A stretch of DNA of 64,000 bases from an uncultured Paracoccaceae bacterium (GTDB lineage Bacteria; Pseudomonadota; Alphaproteobacteria; Rhodobacterales; Rhodobacteraceae). The position numbers were made by a program, and so were the translations under genes. Under the pieces are notes generated by a model. The model searched no databases. It was not told the origin of the DNA and saw only the letters and a list, made by a program, of their open reading frames with translations. Numbering within the stretch: position 1 is the stretch's first letter; every line of letters begins with the position of its first letter. Location of the stretch: assembly GCA_947500005.1 (NCBI GenBank), contig CANMQJ010000006.1, positions 62,001 to 126,000 on the forward strand, in the 5' to 3' direction. Positions 36,786-45,745 of the stretch are shown here, in pieces.

Positions 36786-37883
36786 TCACAGTGTCAGTTT
36801 ACGCATGGTCTCGGCAAAGACCTTTTTCCGCAAGAGCGGCTGGTGGACCTGCACCGCGCTCAGGTCCAGCTGCGAGGGTCCCAGCAGGCCCAGCTTGCCA
36901 TCCTCCAGGATGGTGAAATCCAGAAGCGCAATCCGCATGTACGAGGATTCGTCCATGATCCGCAGCAATTCCGACCGGATTTCGTCCCAGTTCGGCACCG
37001 TCATCCCCGCGATCCGGGTGCCGGTATCGGGGTGCTCTTCGAGGAAACTCAACCCGGTGTCGATATCCACCTGGGCCACCTGGCCGAGAAGGCCGGTATC
37101 GACATCCACCGGGGCGCTCAGCCCTCCCTGCACCATGTCGAGATTGCCGCCGCTCCTGGCCGAACCGATCCGCATTGTCGCCGCGATCACCTCAGGGTCC
37201 CAGTTGTCCAGGTTGCGGCCAAGGATCACCGACAACCGGTTCTGCGTGTCGGGATACAGCTCCTGCATGAACGCGCCCTGGCGCAGGTTCTGGGTGAACA
37301 GGTAGGGCACGCGCGATGCCTTGGACCAGTCGCGCACGATGTTGGACAGCAGTTCCATGTCGCCCGACTTGCCGATCCCCTCGAACCGGCCGTTCTTGAT
37401 CCGTACCGCGGCAGCCTTGCCGCGCGGTCCCGCCAGCAGGGGCTGGATCATCACCTCCATCGCGGGACCCTTCGCCTCGGTCCGATGGCCGTGCCACGCC
37501 TGCGTCAGGCTCACCTCCTCGGCGTCGAGGCCGCGCAGCGCGTGGATCTCGGGCACCGTGCAATATCCCGCCAGCGTGTGACACAGCAGCATCCGGTCCT
37601 GGAAGACGTTCGCATAGATCCCGTTGGCCTGGTTGATCTGCGCCGCCTGGAAGTCGCTCAGGAAATATTCCGGGTCATTGTTGTCGAACCCGTAGATCAC
37701 CCACTTATCGCGCAGGAACCCCCGCCGGAACAGGAACTCGCTCCGGGCACCCGAGCGCAGCGTCTCGCTGTTCCAGAACGCATCGCTGAACTGTTTCCAC
37801 GCCAGGTATTTATCGTCCCCGGTCAGGGTCTTGATATAGCTCTTGTGGTCAATTTTCAGCGGTAGGGTCGATTTCGTCGACAT
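36786..37883 (-). CDS. ATP-grasp paralogue (sugar-transfer-associated type)
   Basis: The protein is 365 residues from ATG 37883; a Met seven codons upstream (37904) has no ribosome site. It shares with the next two genes the N-terminal EFLFRRGFLRDKWVIYGF and YFLSDFQAAQINQANGIYANVFQDRMLL, the central RGKAAAVRIKNGRFEGIGKSGDMELL, RLSVILGRNLDNWDPEVIAATM, and the C-terminal TVPNWDEIRSELLRIM and RIALLDFTILEDGKLGLLG. The ATP-binding loop is partly altered compared with the 34611 paralogue. It is the first clear gene of the minus-strand ATP-grasp operon, 22 bp ahead of the next. Its role is unknown; I infer an ATP-dependent ligase or partner of one. Confidence 0.68.
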   Translation of the reverse strand: MSTKSTLPLKIDHKSYIKTLTGDDKYLAWKQFSDAFWNSETLRSGARSEFLFRRGFLRDKWVIYGFDNNDPEYFLSDFQAAQINQANGIYANVFQDRMLLCHTLAGYCTVPEIHALRGLDAEEVSLTQAWHGHRTEAKGPAMEVMIQPLLAGPRGKAAAVRIKNGRFEGIGKSGDMELLSNIVRDWSKASRVPYLFTQNLRQGAFMQELYPDTQNRLSVILGRNLDNWDPEVIAATMRIGSARSGGNLDMVQGGLSAPVDVDTGLLGQVAQVDIDTGLSFLEEHPDTGTRIAGMTVPNWDEIRSELLRIMDESSYMRIALLDFTILEDGKLGLLGPSQLDLSAVQVHQPLLRKKVFAETMRKLTL

Positions 37884-37998
37884 GAGAAATGGGTTTCCCT
37901 TCAAATTCGGCGCTGTCTATTTCATCCGCCAGCCGTTTGTCTACCAACATCATGGCGACGCGCCACGATATCGTGGGACATATGCGAATTCCCCTCGA

Positions 37999-38580
37999 TC
38001 ACGCGGCCTGAGCAGGCTCCCAGGCCAAGGCCCGGTTCTCGGCCTTGCCGTACATCACGTAATGCGACAGCGCCGGCCATCCGGCCCCGGCAACGTCCGG
38101 ATTCGCCATGTAGTATTCCATCGTGTCGAAATCCGGTCCCGGATCGCGCCCCTCGAAGGCACCGCCGGTGAGGTAGTGATCCATCGGGTCCATCCCTGCA
38201 TCGGCCACGTCCTTGTTGGCCTGCAGGTACCAGTCGGCGTTGAACAGCGCGCTCTCGGCCAGCGCCGTTTTCTGGTCGTCCAGACCGGCCACGCCCTCGG
38301 CGAATCCGTGCTGGGCATAGGTGGCAGCGGATTGATGCAGCAGGCCACGCACGACGAAGAGCCGTTCCAGGCGCGCCGCCTGTCGGCTCAGCGCCTGCTC
38401 ATGGGCGATGCGCTCTTCCTCCAGGATGCGGGTCAGCGCGGCGATCTCGCGGAACCGGTCGTCCAGCTGGGCGCGCAGATCGTCGATCTCGTCGCGGAGA
38501 AATTTCTGGATCTCGTCATGGCTCCGTTCCGCCGCTTCGGTGACAGGCGCGACAGCGTCGGATTCGGTCTGATCGACCAT
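37999..38580 (-). CDS. Small coiled-coil protein with tandem WY/DV/HY modules
   Basis: The 193-residue protein starts at ATG 38580 with GAAGGAA upstream. Residues 15-75 are charged and heptad-like (HDEIQKFLRDEIDDLRAQLDD), a likely coiled coil. Residues 105-190 hold two modules: LFNADWYLQANKDVADAG then HYLTGGAFEGRDPG, and MEYYMANPDVAGAG then HYVMYGKAENR. The same tandem unit begins the glycosyltransferases at 21140 and 38838 and appears in 15502, but this protein has no catalytic domain. That makes it a candidate adaptor that binds the same partner as the transferases. It is divergent from the 38838 transferase and lies upstream of the ATP-grasp operon on the same strand, 115 bp away. Confidence 0.75.
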   Translation of the reverse strand: MVDQTESDAVAPVTEAAERSHDEIQKFLRDEIDDLRAQLDDRFREIAALTRILEEERIAHEQALSRQAARLERLFVVRGLLHQSAATYAQHGFAEGVAGLDDQKTALAESALFNADWYLQANKDVADAGMDPMDHYLTGGAFEGRDPGPDFDTMEYYMANPDVAGAGWPALSHYVMYGKAENRALAWEPAQAA

Positions 38581-38837
38581 ATGGAATTCCTTCCTCGTAT
38601 CTGCTTCATCCTCGGGTTGGCCGACGACTCGACCGCAGCATGGCGGCAGCTTTATCAAATGCCACTTTCCTAGCCATTCCAAAGGGGAATTTGCAACAGA
38701 TCTAAGCCACCTGCGCGCGGATGGCGGCCTATCGCGGTGCCGGTCGGGTTGCGGCCTCGCGCCTGCCCCGCTATCCCTGAAGCCAGTTTTCCCGGCGACG
38801 CCTCGCCCCCGCCAGTTTCCACACGGATCGTTTCGAC

Positions 38838-40748
38838 ATGGATTTCGACCATCAGGTTCAAATATTGCAGAAATCGGGGCTGATTCACAGCACGTGGTAC
38901 AACACGACCTATCGCGACGTGCCGCTGAGCGGTCTCGGGGCGGCCGAACATTACCTTCGCTACGGCGCGCGGATCGGCCGCAACCCGGGCAAGGATTTCC
39001 ACACCCGCAACTATTTGCGCGCCTATCCCGATGTCGCCGAAAGCGGGCTGAACCCGCTGCTGCACTACATCCTGCACGGCCGCGCCGAGGGCCGGCTGAA
39101 GCGTCCCAATTCCGACATGCTCAGCTATCGCGTCGTTGAACGCGTGCGCGGCAAGCTTCTGGGCATGGGCTTTACCGAGCCCGCCCTGGCCGAGCTTGAG
39201 GAACTGGCCCGCGATCCCGACCACCCGCTGCAGCGCGCGCTCGCCTCGCGCGAACTTGCGCTGTGGCAGATGCGCGAGAAGACACCCCAGGGCTACCGCG
39301 CAGCGCTCGACCACCTCGCCCGCGCCCGCGATGGCGCTCCGGACCAGGACTTCCTGTGCAAGATCTCGACCGCCGAGCTTCTGTGCCACCATTTCCTGGG
39401 CGACACCTCCGGGGGGCTGGCCGCATATGACCGGGCACTGGCCGCCGGCACGGTCAACCCCGACACGATGCTGGCCCGGGCCAACCTCGAATCGGACGCT
39501 GCGCATCGTCTCCTCTGGATCAACAGGGTGCTGGCCGAATTCGACATCCCCGCGCTGCGCCTGAACGACGATGACGATCTGCCCGCCTATGACCGGCTGA
39601 CCGCCTCCACTCCGCCGCCCCCGGTCGAAGACGGGCCCAAGGTCACGGTGCTGGTCGCCGCCTATGCCGCGCGTGACACCATCCCGACCACGCTGCGCGC
39701 GCTGGCCGAGCAAAGCTGGCGCAACCTGGAAATCCTCGTGCTGGATGATTGCAGCCCCGACGACACATGCGACGTGGTCGAACGGATCGCGCAAGGCGAT
39801 TCCCGCATCCGCCTGATCCGGATGGAGCGCAACGGCGGTGCTTATGTCGCGCGGAATCGCGGCCTCGACGAGGCCACGGGAGAATTCGTCACCCTCAACG
39901 ATGCAGACGACTGGTCGCACCCGCTCAAGATCGAAACCCAGGTGCGTCATCTGATGGCCACGCCCGAGGCGATCGCCTGCACGTCGCAACAGGCCCGTGC
40001 GCTGTCGGATCTGCGCTTCACCCGCTGGACGGGGCGGGGCAATTTCATCATTCACAACACGTCGTCGCTGATGTTCCGCCGCGGCCCCGTGCGGGAGAAG
40101 CTGGGCTATTGGGATACCGTCCGTTTCGCCGCCGACAGCGAGTTGATCCGCCGGATGCAGCGCGTTTTCGACAAGGATTGCGTACACGACCTCCCCACCG
40201 GCCCGCTATCCTTCCAGCGCGACAGCGAAAGCTCGGTCGTGGCCGATGACGTGATGGGCATGAACGGCTTCTACTTCGGTGTGCGCAAGGAATATTTCGA
40301 TGCCCAACGCCACCACCATGCCCGCGCCAAGACCCTGAGATACGAGGGCGACGACACCAACCGGCCCTTTGCCGTTCCGCCCATGATGCGGCCCGAGCGC
40401 AAGGCACTTCTGGCCCAGCCACAGCATTTCGACATCATCCTCGCCGGCGATTTCCGCCTGCATGGCCCCGAGCTCAAGAAGGTGATCGCGCGGGTCAAGG
40501 CGCTGCGGGCCGAGGGCAAGCGCGTGGGCCTCGTGGAACTCTACGATTATCGTACCGAATCCCACGGCATGAAGCGCATCCACGACATGCTGCGCAAGCA
40601 GCTGGACGGCGATTCCTGCCGGGTGCTGGTCTTTGGCGAAACGGTCAGTTGCGACACGCTCGAACATCTCTCGGGCAGCTGGGATCTGCGCTTCCTGCCC
40701 GAGATCACCGTGACCGGCGACAAGGTCGCAGAGTTCCCCCGGCCCTAG
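38838..40748 (+). CDS. Glycosyltransferase family 2 with N-terminal tandem WY/DV/HY module
   Basis: The protein has 636 residues. Two N-terminal modules (LIHSTWYNTTYRDV ... HYLRYGARIGRNPG; YLRAYPDVAESGLNPLLHYILHGRAEGR) are followed by a helical segment (about 95-250) and a linker ALRLNDDDDLPAYDRLT. The GT2 domain has VTVLVAAYAARDTIPTTL, LVLDDCSPDDT, RNRGLDEATGEFVTLNDADDWSHPLK with the metal site, and a large C-terminal region. The last 110 residues (FDIILAGDFRLHGPELKKVI ... RVLVFGETVSCDTLEHLSG) look like an extra Rossmann-like segment not seen in the paralogues. The ribosome site before 38838 is weak. It sits beside the dTDP-rhamnose operon, so rhamnose transfer is possible but not shown. Confidence 0.85.
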   Translation: MDFDHQVQILQKSGLIHSTWYNTTYRDVPLSGLGAAEHYLRYGARIGRNPGKDFHTRNYLRAYPDVAESGLNPLLHYILHGRAEGRLKRPNSDMLSYRVVERVRGKLLGMGFTEPALAELEELARDPDHPLQRALASRELALWQMREKTPQGYRAALDHLARARDGAPDQDFLCKISTAELLCHHFLGDTSGGLAAYDRALAAGTVNPDTMLARANLESDAAHRLLWINRVLAEFDIPALRLNDDDDLPAYDRLTASTPPPPVEDGPKVTVLVAAYAARDTIPTTLRALAEQSWRNLEILVLDDCSPDDTCDVVERIAQGDSRIRLIRMERNGGAYVARNRGLDEATGEFVTLNDADDWSHPLKIETQVRHLMATPEAIACTSQQARALSDLRFTRWTGRGNFIIHNTSSLMFRRGPVREKLGYWDTVRFAADSELIRRMQRVFDKDCVHDLPTGPLSFQRDSESSVVADDVMGMNGFYFGVRKEYFDAQRHHHARAKTLRYEGDDTNRPFAVPPMMRPERKALLAQPQHFDIILAGDFRLHGPELKKVIARVKALRAEGKRVGLVELYDYRTESHGMKRIHDMLRKQLDGDSCRVLVFGETVSCDTLEHLSGSWDLRFLPEITVTGDKVAEFPRP

Positions 40749-40767
40749 GCCAGGGGCGCCGCGACAT

Positions 40768-41643
40768 TCAGTCCTTCAGCAGGCCCAGCAGATACTCGCC
40801 ATAGGCATTCTTGGCGAATTTCCGCGCGCGTTGCGACAGCGCCTCGTCACAGATCCAGCCCTTGTTATAGGCAATCTCGTCCGGACTGCCGGTCTGCAAT
40901 CCCTGCCGCCGCTCCAGCGTGCGCACGAAATTGCCCGCATCCAGCAGGCTGCCATGCGTCCCGGTATCGAGCCACGCATAACCGCGTCCCATCTGTTTCA
41001 CCGTCAGCTGACCGTCGGCCAGGTACATCTCGAGAAGCGAGGTGATCTCCAGCTCGCCCCGCTCCGAGGGCGTCACTTCGCGTGCGCGTTCCGGCGCCGT
41101 TCCGTCGAGGAAATAAAGCCCCGTCACCGCGTAGGTCGAGGGCGGCACCTTTGGCTTTTCCACGATGGCACGCACGCGTCCGTCCTTGTCGAAATCGACC
41201 ACGCCATAACGCTCGGGATCGGCAACGCGATAGCCAAAGACCGTGCCGCCGGTCTCCTGTCCGTCGGCCTCCTGCAACAGCTCGGGCAGCCCGTGACCAA
41301 AGAAGATGTTGTCGCCCAGCACCATCGCGCTCGGCGCGCCGTTCAGGAACCCTTCGGCCAGCACATAGGCCTGCGCCAGCCCGTCGGGGCTTGGCTGCAC
41401 GACATAGGTCAGATCCAGCCCCCACTGGCTTCCGTCGCCCAGCGTCCGCTGAAACTGCTCCTGGTCCTGCGGAGTGGTGATGATCGCGATCTCGCGGATG
41501 CCCGCCAGCATCAGCGCGCTCAGCGGGTAATAGATCATAGGCTTGTCGTAGATCGGCAAGAGCTGTTTCGACACGCCCAGGGTGATCGGGTAAAGCCGGG
41601 TGCCCGAGCCACCCGCCAGGATGATACCTTTGCGCTGCGTCAT
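40768..41643 (-). CDS. rfbA: Glucose-1-phosphate thymidylyltransferase
   Basis: This enzyme makes dTDP-glucose from dTTP and glucose 1-phosphate, the first step of dTDP-L-rhamnose synthesis. The 291-residue length is standard. The signature GIILAGGSGTRLYPITLGVSKQLLPIYDKPM is at 6-36, with VLGDNIFFGHGL, VEKPKVPPSTYAVTGLYF and YAWLDTGTHGSLLDAG further on. Its ATG overlaps the rfbD stop by 4 bp, and it is the last gene of rfbCBDA. End-product inhibition by dTDP-rhamnose is known for the family. Confidence 0.96.
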   Translation of the reverse strand: MTQRKGIILAGGSGTRLYPITLGVSKQLLPIYDKPMIYYPLSALMLAGIREIAIITTPQDQEQFQRTLGDGSQWGLDLTYVVQPSPDGLAQAYVLAEGFLNGAPSAMVLGDNIFFGHGLPELLQEADGQETGGTVFGYRVADPERYGVVDFDKDGRVRAIVEKPKVPPSTYAVTGLYFLDGTAPERAREVTPSERGELEITSLLEMYLADGQLTVKQMGRGYAWLDTGTHGSLLDAGNFVRTLERRQGLQTGSPDEIAYNKGWICDEALSQRARKFAKNAYGEYLLGLLKD

Positions 41644-42503
41644 GCCTTCAATGCTCCAAGCTCGGATAAAATCTCGTTCAATCCCACGCGCCAGTCGGGC
41701 CGCGCGATGCCGAATGTCGCCTCGGTCGCGCTGTTGTCCATGCGCGAGTTCAGCGGCCGTTGCGCCGGGGTGGGGTAGGCGCTGGTCGGAATATCCTCGA
41801 CGGCGCAGTCGGTGCCGGATTGCGCGAATATCTCGCGGGCGAAATCGGCCCAGCTCACATCCGGCCCCCCCGAGAAATGGTAGCTCCCCGACTTGCCCGG
41901 ATCTTCGGCAAGGTGCGCGGCGATGGACAGGCAGGCCTCGGCAATATCGGCGGCACAGGTCGGCCCGCCCACCTGGTCGGCCACGATGGTCAGCTTGTCA
42001 CGCTCGCCCCCCAGCCGCAGCATGGTCTTGACGAAGTTGTTGCCATGCGCCGACACCACCCATGAGGTGCGCAGGATCGCGTGCGGTCCGCCCGCCGCGC
42101 GCACCGCTTCCTCACCGACCAGCTTGCTGCGGCCATAGGCGCCCAGCGGCCCGGTCGGGTGATCGGTGGCAAAGGGCGTCTCGCCCGTCCCGTCGAACAC
42201 GTAATCGGTCGAGATATGGACCAGTGGCAGGCCGCGTTCGGCCGCCGCGCGGGCGATGGCTCCGGGCGTCTCGCCGTTCACCGTGGTGGCCAGCGCTTCC
42301 TCGCTCTCGGCCTTGTCCACGGCGGTATAGGCCACCGCGTTGATGACGGCATCGGCATCGGTCTTCTCGACCAGCGCGGCGCAGGCGGCGGGATCGGTGA
42401 AATCCGCCACGTCGCGTCCCAGCGCCTCTATCTCGTGCGACCCGGCGCGGCGCTGCACCTCGCGCGCCACCTGGCCCGTGGTTCCGAACAGCAGAATCTT
42501 CAT
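41640..42503 (-). CDS. rfbD: dTDP-4-dehydrorhamnose reductase
   Basis: The enzyme reduces dTDP-4-dehydro-L-rhamnose to dTDP-L-rhamnose with NAD(P)H, the last step of the pathway. The 287-residue protein starts at ATG 42503, with AGGAG upstream. It has the Rossmann motif LLFGTTGQVAREV, the VAYTAVDKAESEE segment, the extended-SDR active site STDYVFDGTGETPF ... YGRSKLVGEE (Tyr-x3-Lys) and RTSWVVSAHGNNFVKTM. It is 10 bp after rfbB and overlaps rfbA. Confidence 0.95.
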   Translation of the reverse strand: MKILLFGTTGQVAREVQRRAGSHEIEALGRDVADFTDPAACAALVEKTDADAVINAVAYTAVDKAESEEALATTVNGETPGAIARAAAERGLPLVHISTDYVFDGTGETPFATDHPTGPLGAYGRSKLVGEEAVRAAGGPHAILRTSWVVSAHGNNFVKTMLRLGGERDKLTIVADQVGGPTCAADIAEACLSIAAHLAEDPGKSGSYHFSGGPDVSWADFAREIFAQSGTDCAVEDIPTSAYPTPAQRPLNSRMDNSATEATFGIARPDWRVGLNEILSELGALKA

Positions 42504-42513
42504 GCCGCGCTCC

Positions 42514-43566
42514 TCATGCCTTGGTTCCCAGCCGCTGGCCCACGCCCTCGCGGTTCTGCAGGGGCCGCCACCAGTCCTCGTTGTCAAGGTACCAGCGTAC
42601 CGTTCGTTCCAGACCTTCCTCGACCGTCACGCTGGGCCGCCAGCCCAGTTCGGTCCGGATCCGTGACGGATCGATGGCATAGCGCGCATCATGGCCCGGC
42701 CGGTCCGCGACAAAGGTGATCTGATCGGAATAGGACGCACCATCGCCGCGCGGGCTCAGCCGGTCGAGGATATCGCAAAGCGTCCGCACCAGCTCAAGAT
42801 TGCTGCGCTCGTTCTCGCCGCCGATATTGTACGAGCGTCCCACGCGCCCCGTCTTGAGCACGCAGAGCAGCGCATCGGCGTGATCCTCGACATAAAGCCA
42901 GTCACGCACGTTCGACCCGTCGCCATAGATCGGCAGCGGCTTGCCCGCCAGCGCGTTCAGGATGATGACCGGGATCAGCTTCTCGGGGAAGTGATAGGGG
43001 CCATAGTTGTTCGAACAATTGGTCAGCACGATCGGCAGGCCATAGGTCTCGTGCCAGGCGCGCACCAGGTGGTCCGAACTTGCCTTGGACGCCGAGTAGG
43101 GCGAACGCGGGTCATAGGGCGTCTCCTCGGTGAACTTCACCTTCGGATCGGCGGGCAGAGAGCCGAAGACCTCGTCCGTGCTGATGTGATGAAAGCGGAA
43201 CGTGTCGGGCCGCCCCTGCCGCTCCCACAGCGCGCGCGCCGATTGCAGCAGGTTGTAGGTGCCCATCACGTTCGTCTCGATGAACACGCCCGGCCCGTCG
43301 ATGGACCGGTCCACATGGCTCTCGGCGGCCAGGTGCATGATCGCGTCCGGCGCGTGGCGCGCGATGCACTCTTCCACCGCGCCCGCGTCACGGATATCCA
43401 CCTGTTCGAAACTGTAGCGCTCGCTGTCGGCAACCGGCGCCACGTTCTCCAGGCATGCCGCATAGGTCAGCACGTCCAGGTTGACGACCTCGTGCCCCTC
43501 GCGCACCGCCTGCCGCACCACCGCCGACCCGATGAAGCCGGCCCCTCCGGTCACCAGCAGCTTCAT
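42514..43566 (-). CDS. rfbB: dTDP-glucose 4,6-dehydratase
   Basis: The enzyme converts dTDP-glucose to dTDP-4-keto-6-deoxyglucose with bound NAD+. The 350-residue protein uses ATG 43566, which overlaps the rfbC stop (ATGA). It has [32 protein letters not shown], the catalytic [25 protein letters not shown] (Tyr-x3-Lys) and [17 protein letters not shown]. It is the second gene of rfbCBDA. Confidence 0.96.
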   Translation of the reverse strand: MKLLVTGGAGFIGSAVVRQAVREGHEVVNLDVLTYAACLENVAPVADSERYSFEQVDIRDAGAVEECIARHAPDAIMHLAAESHVDRSIDGPGVFIETNVMGTYNLLQSARALWERQGRPDTFRFHHISTDEVFGSLPADPKVKFTEETPYDPRSPYSASKASSDHLVRAWHETYGLPIVLTNCSNNYGPYHFPEKLIPVIILNALAGKPLPIYGDGSNVRDWLYVEDHADALLCVLKTGRVGRSYNIGGENERSNLELVRTLCDILDRLSPRGDGASYSDQITFVADRPGHDARYAIDPSRIRTELGWRPSVTVEEGLERTVRWYLDNEDWWRPLQNREGVGQRLGTKA

Positions 43567-44126
43567 GTGGCGGACCACTCGAACGGGCTGTCGAACTCCG
43601 CCAGCGTCGGCGCCTTCTCATCCTTCTCGGACAGGACCGGCGTGATGCCATCCAGCGGCCAGTCGATTCCGCAGCTGTCCCAGCGCACCGCGCCATCGCA
43701 TTCGGGCGCGTAATAGTCCGTGCACTTGTAGATGATCTCGGTATCGGGCTCCAACGTCATGAACCCGTGCAGGAACCCGGCCGGGATCCACAGCTGCACC
43801 CCGTTCTCGAAACTCAGCTCGGCCCCGGTCCACTGGCCATAGGTCGGGCTGCCCTTGCGCACATCGACCGCGACGTCGAACAGACGCCCGCGTCCGCAGC
43901 GCACCAGCTTGCCCTGCGCATGGGGCGGCGACTGGAAATGCAGGCCGCGAACCGTGCCCACCTGCGCCGAGAGCGAATGGTTGTCCTGCACGAATTCCGG
44001 CATGTCCAGCCCGGCATCGGCAAGTCGCTTCTTGTTCCAGCTTTCCGAGAAAAACCCGCGATGGTCGCCATACCGCGCGGGGGTCAGGATCAGCACGCCA
44101 TCAAGGGCGGTCTTTTCAATCTGCAA
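43563..44126 (-). CDS. rfbC: dTDP-4-dehydrorhamnose 3,5-epimerase
   Basis: The cupin-fold epimerase converts dTDP-4-keto-6-deoxyglucose to dTDP-4-keto-L-rhamnose. It has [48 protein letters not shown] with the catalytic His, and [12 protein letters not shown] with the Tyr/Asp relay nearby. No ATG fits the usual N-terminus. I take TTG at 44126, so the protein begins [15 protein letters not shown], as in relatives, and has 187 residues; another TTG at 44147 is possible. A 12-codon mini-frame (ATG 44154, stop 44116) overlaps this start out of frame and could couple translation. It is the first gene of the rhamnose operon. Confidence 0.93.
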   Translation of the reverse strand: MQIEKTALDGVLILTPARYGDHRGFFSESWNKKRLADAGLDMPEFVQDNHSLSAQVGTVRGLHFQSPPHAQGKLVRCGRGRLFDVAVDVRKGSPTYGQWTGAELSFENGVQLWIPAGFLHGFMTLEPDTEIIYKCTDYYAPECDGAVRWDSCGIDWPLDGITPVLSEKDEKAPTLAEFDSPFEWSAT

Positions 44127-44300
44127 GGTCGATCTCGTTCTTGTCAAAGGGCATCAAATCTCTCGGATGGTTAGCAATCCGCCCCGCGAATGTCACCCGC
44201 GATTTGGCCGCAGGATGGCGTCCCCCCGCAACTGGGGTTTGAAAGCCCCGGGGCAGGGGCCTATACCTGCCTGCAACACGGACAACCAGAAGGGACGCCC

Positions 44301-45023
44301 ATGGCCAACCCAACCGCCGCCATGCTCGTGATCGGGGACGAGATCCTCTCGGGCCGCACCCGCGACGCGAACATGAATTTCCTCGCGCAGGAACTCACCA
44401 AGCACGGTGTCGACCTCAAGGAGGCGCGCGTCGTCAGTGACGATGCCGCAGCCATCGAAAAGGCGGTGAAAGAGCTGAGCGCGGCCCATGACCATGTCTT
44501 TACCAGCGGCGGGATCGGCCCCACCCATGACGACATCACCGCCGATTGCATCGCCCGCGCCTTCGACACCCATATCGACGTGCGCGCGGATGCCCGCGCC
44601 CTGCTCGAAGAGCATTACCAGCGCACCGGGCTGGAGCTGAACGCCGCCCGCCTGCGCATGGCCCGCATTCCCGACGGTGCCACGCTGATCGAGAACCCGG
44701 TCTCCACCGCGCCCGGTTTCACCATTGGCAACGTGCATGTCATGGCCGGCGTCCCCGCCGTGTTCGAGGCGATGGTCGCCTCGGTCCTGCCAAAGATCAC
44801 CGGCGGCGCGCCGCTTCTGTCGCAATCGCTGCGGGTGGATCGGGGTGAGGGCGACATCGCCGCGATCCTTTCCCAGCTGGCCGAGGATTTTCCCGATCTC
44901 TCCATCGGCTGCTACCCGTTCCAGCGCGACGGGATCTTCGGCGCGAACGTGGTCGTGCGGGGCAGTGACGGGGCGCGCGTTGATGCCGCCGTGACCCGGC
45001 TCAGCAAGGACCTTCAGCAGTGA
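44301..45023 (+). CDS. CinA-like/MoaB-fold molybdopterin-binding domain protein
   Basis: The 240-residue protein starts at ATG 44301, with GAAGGGA upstream. It has the MoCF (MoaB/Mog) fold pattern: MLVIGDEILSGRTRDANMNFLAQELTKHG, then VFTSGGIGPTHDDITADCIARAF, and AGVPAVFEAMVASVLP. This corresponds to the N-terminal domain of CinA; the amidase domain is absent, as is usual for the alphaproteobacterial stand-alone form. Family members with this domain include an ADP-ribose or NMN-related pyrophosphatase. The next gene starts inside its stop codon (GTGA). Confidence 0.85.
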   Translation: MANPTAAMLVIGDEILSGRTRDANMNFLAQELTKHGVDLKEARVVSDDAAAIEKAVKELSAAHDHVFTSGGIGPTHDDITADCIARAFDTHIDVRADARALLEEHYQRTGLELNAARLRMARIPDGATLIENPVSTAPGFTIGNVHVMAGVPAVFEAMVASVLPKITGGAPLLSQSLRVDRGEGDIAAILSQLAEDFPDLSIGCYPFQRDGIFGANVVVRGSDGARVDAAVTRLSKDLQQ

Positions 45024-45730
45024 CGGTGAACTGGCCCGCGGTGGTCGACGGCACATGGCCCGCCGCGCGGACGGAAACCCTCGGCCCCATCACCCTGCGC
45101 GAAGGGCAGGGTGGCGGGTCCCGCGTCTCGGCCGCGTCGGTCGAGGGCGAGGTGACCGAGGACCAGATCGCGCAGGCCGAAGAGGCGATGCAGGCGATGG
45201 GCCAGCGCCGCCTGTTCCAGATCCGCCCGGGACAGGACACGCTCGACACGCAGCTCGCCGCGCGCGGCTATCAGATCCTCGATCCCGTCAACATCTATGC
45301 CTGCCCCTCCCGTCAACTGACGGACAAGCCCATCCCGCGCGTCACCGTCTTCACGCTATGGGAGCCGCTGGCCATCATGCGCGAGATCTGGGAAGCGGGC
45401 GGCATCGGCCCCGAACGCCAGGCCGTCATGGCCCGCGCCCCCGGCCCCAGGACCGGGCTGCTCTCGCGCTACAACGACAAGCCCGGCGGCGCCGCCTTTA
45501 TCGCCATCCACGAGGGCATCGCCATGGTCCACGCGGTCGAGATCCTGCCGCATCAGCGCAAGCAGGGGCTCGGCCAGTGGATGATGCGCGGCGCGGCGTT
45601 CTGGGCGCTGGACAACGGGGCCGAGACGCTTAGCGTGATCTGCACCAAGGCGAACGAGGGCGCCAACGCCCTCTACCGCTCTCTCGGGATGGAGGTCGTG
45701 GGAGCGTATCATTACCGCCTGAAACCCTGA
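45020..45730 (+). CDS. GNAT family N-acetyltransferase
   Basis: The 236-residue protein begins at GTG 45020, overlapping the previous stop by 4 bp. The C-terminal half has the acetyl-CoA site: HAVEILPHQRKQGLGQWMMRGAAFWA, which fits the [RQ]xxGxG pattern, and later VICTKANEGANALYRSLGMEVVGAYHYR, as in GNAT motifs A and B. The N-terminal third resembles a second, weaker GNAT-like fold. The substrate is unknown. It is co-transcribed with the CinA-like and AhpD-like genes. Confidence 0.83.
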   Translation: MTVNWPAVVDGTWPAARTETLGPITLREGQGGGSRVSAASVEGEVTEDQIAQAEEAMQAMGQRRLFQIRPGQDTLDTQLAARGYQILDPVNIYACPSRQLTDKPIPRVTVFTLWEPLAIMREIWEAGGIGPERQAVMARAPGPRTGLLSRYNDKPGGAAFIAIHEGIAMVHAVEILPHQRKQGLGQWMMRGAAFWALDNGAETLSVICTKANEGANALYRSLGMEVVGAYHYRLKP

Positions 45731-45745
45731 GGGAGACAGACCCAA

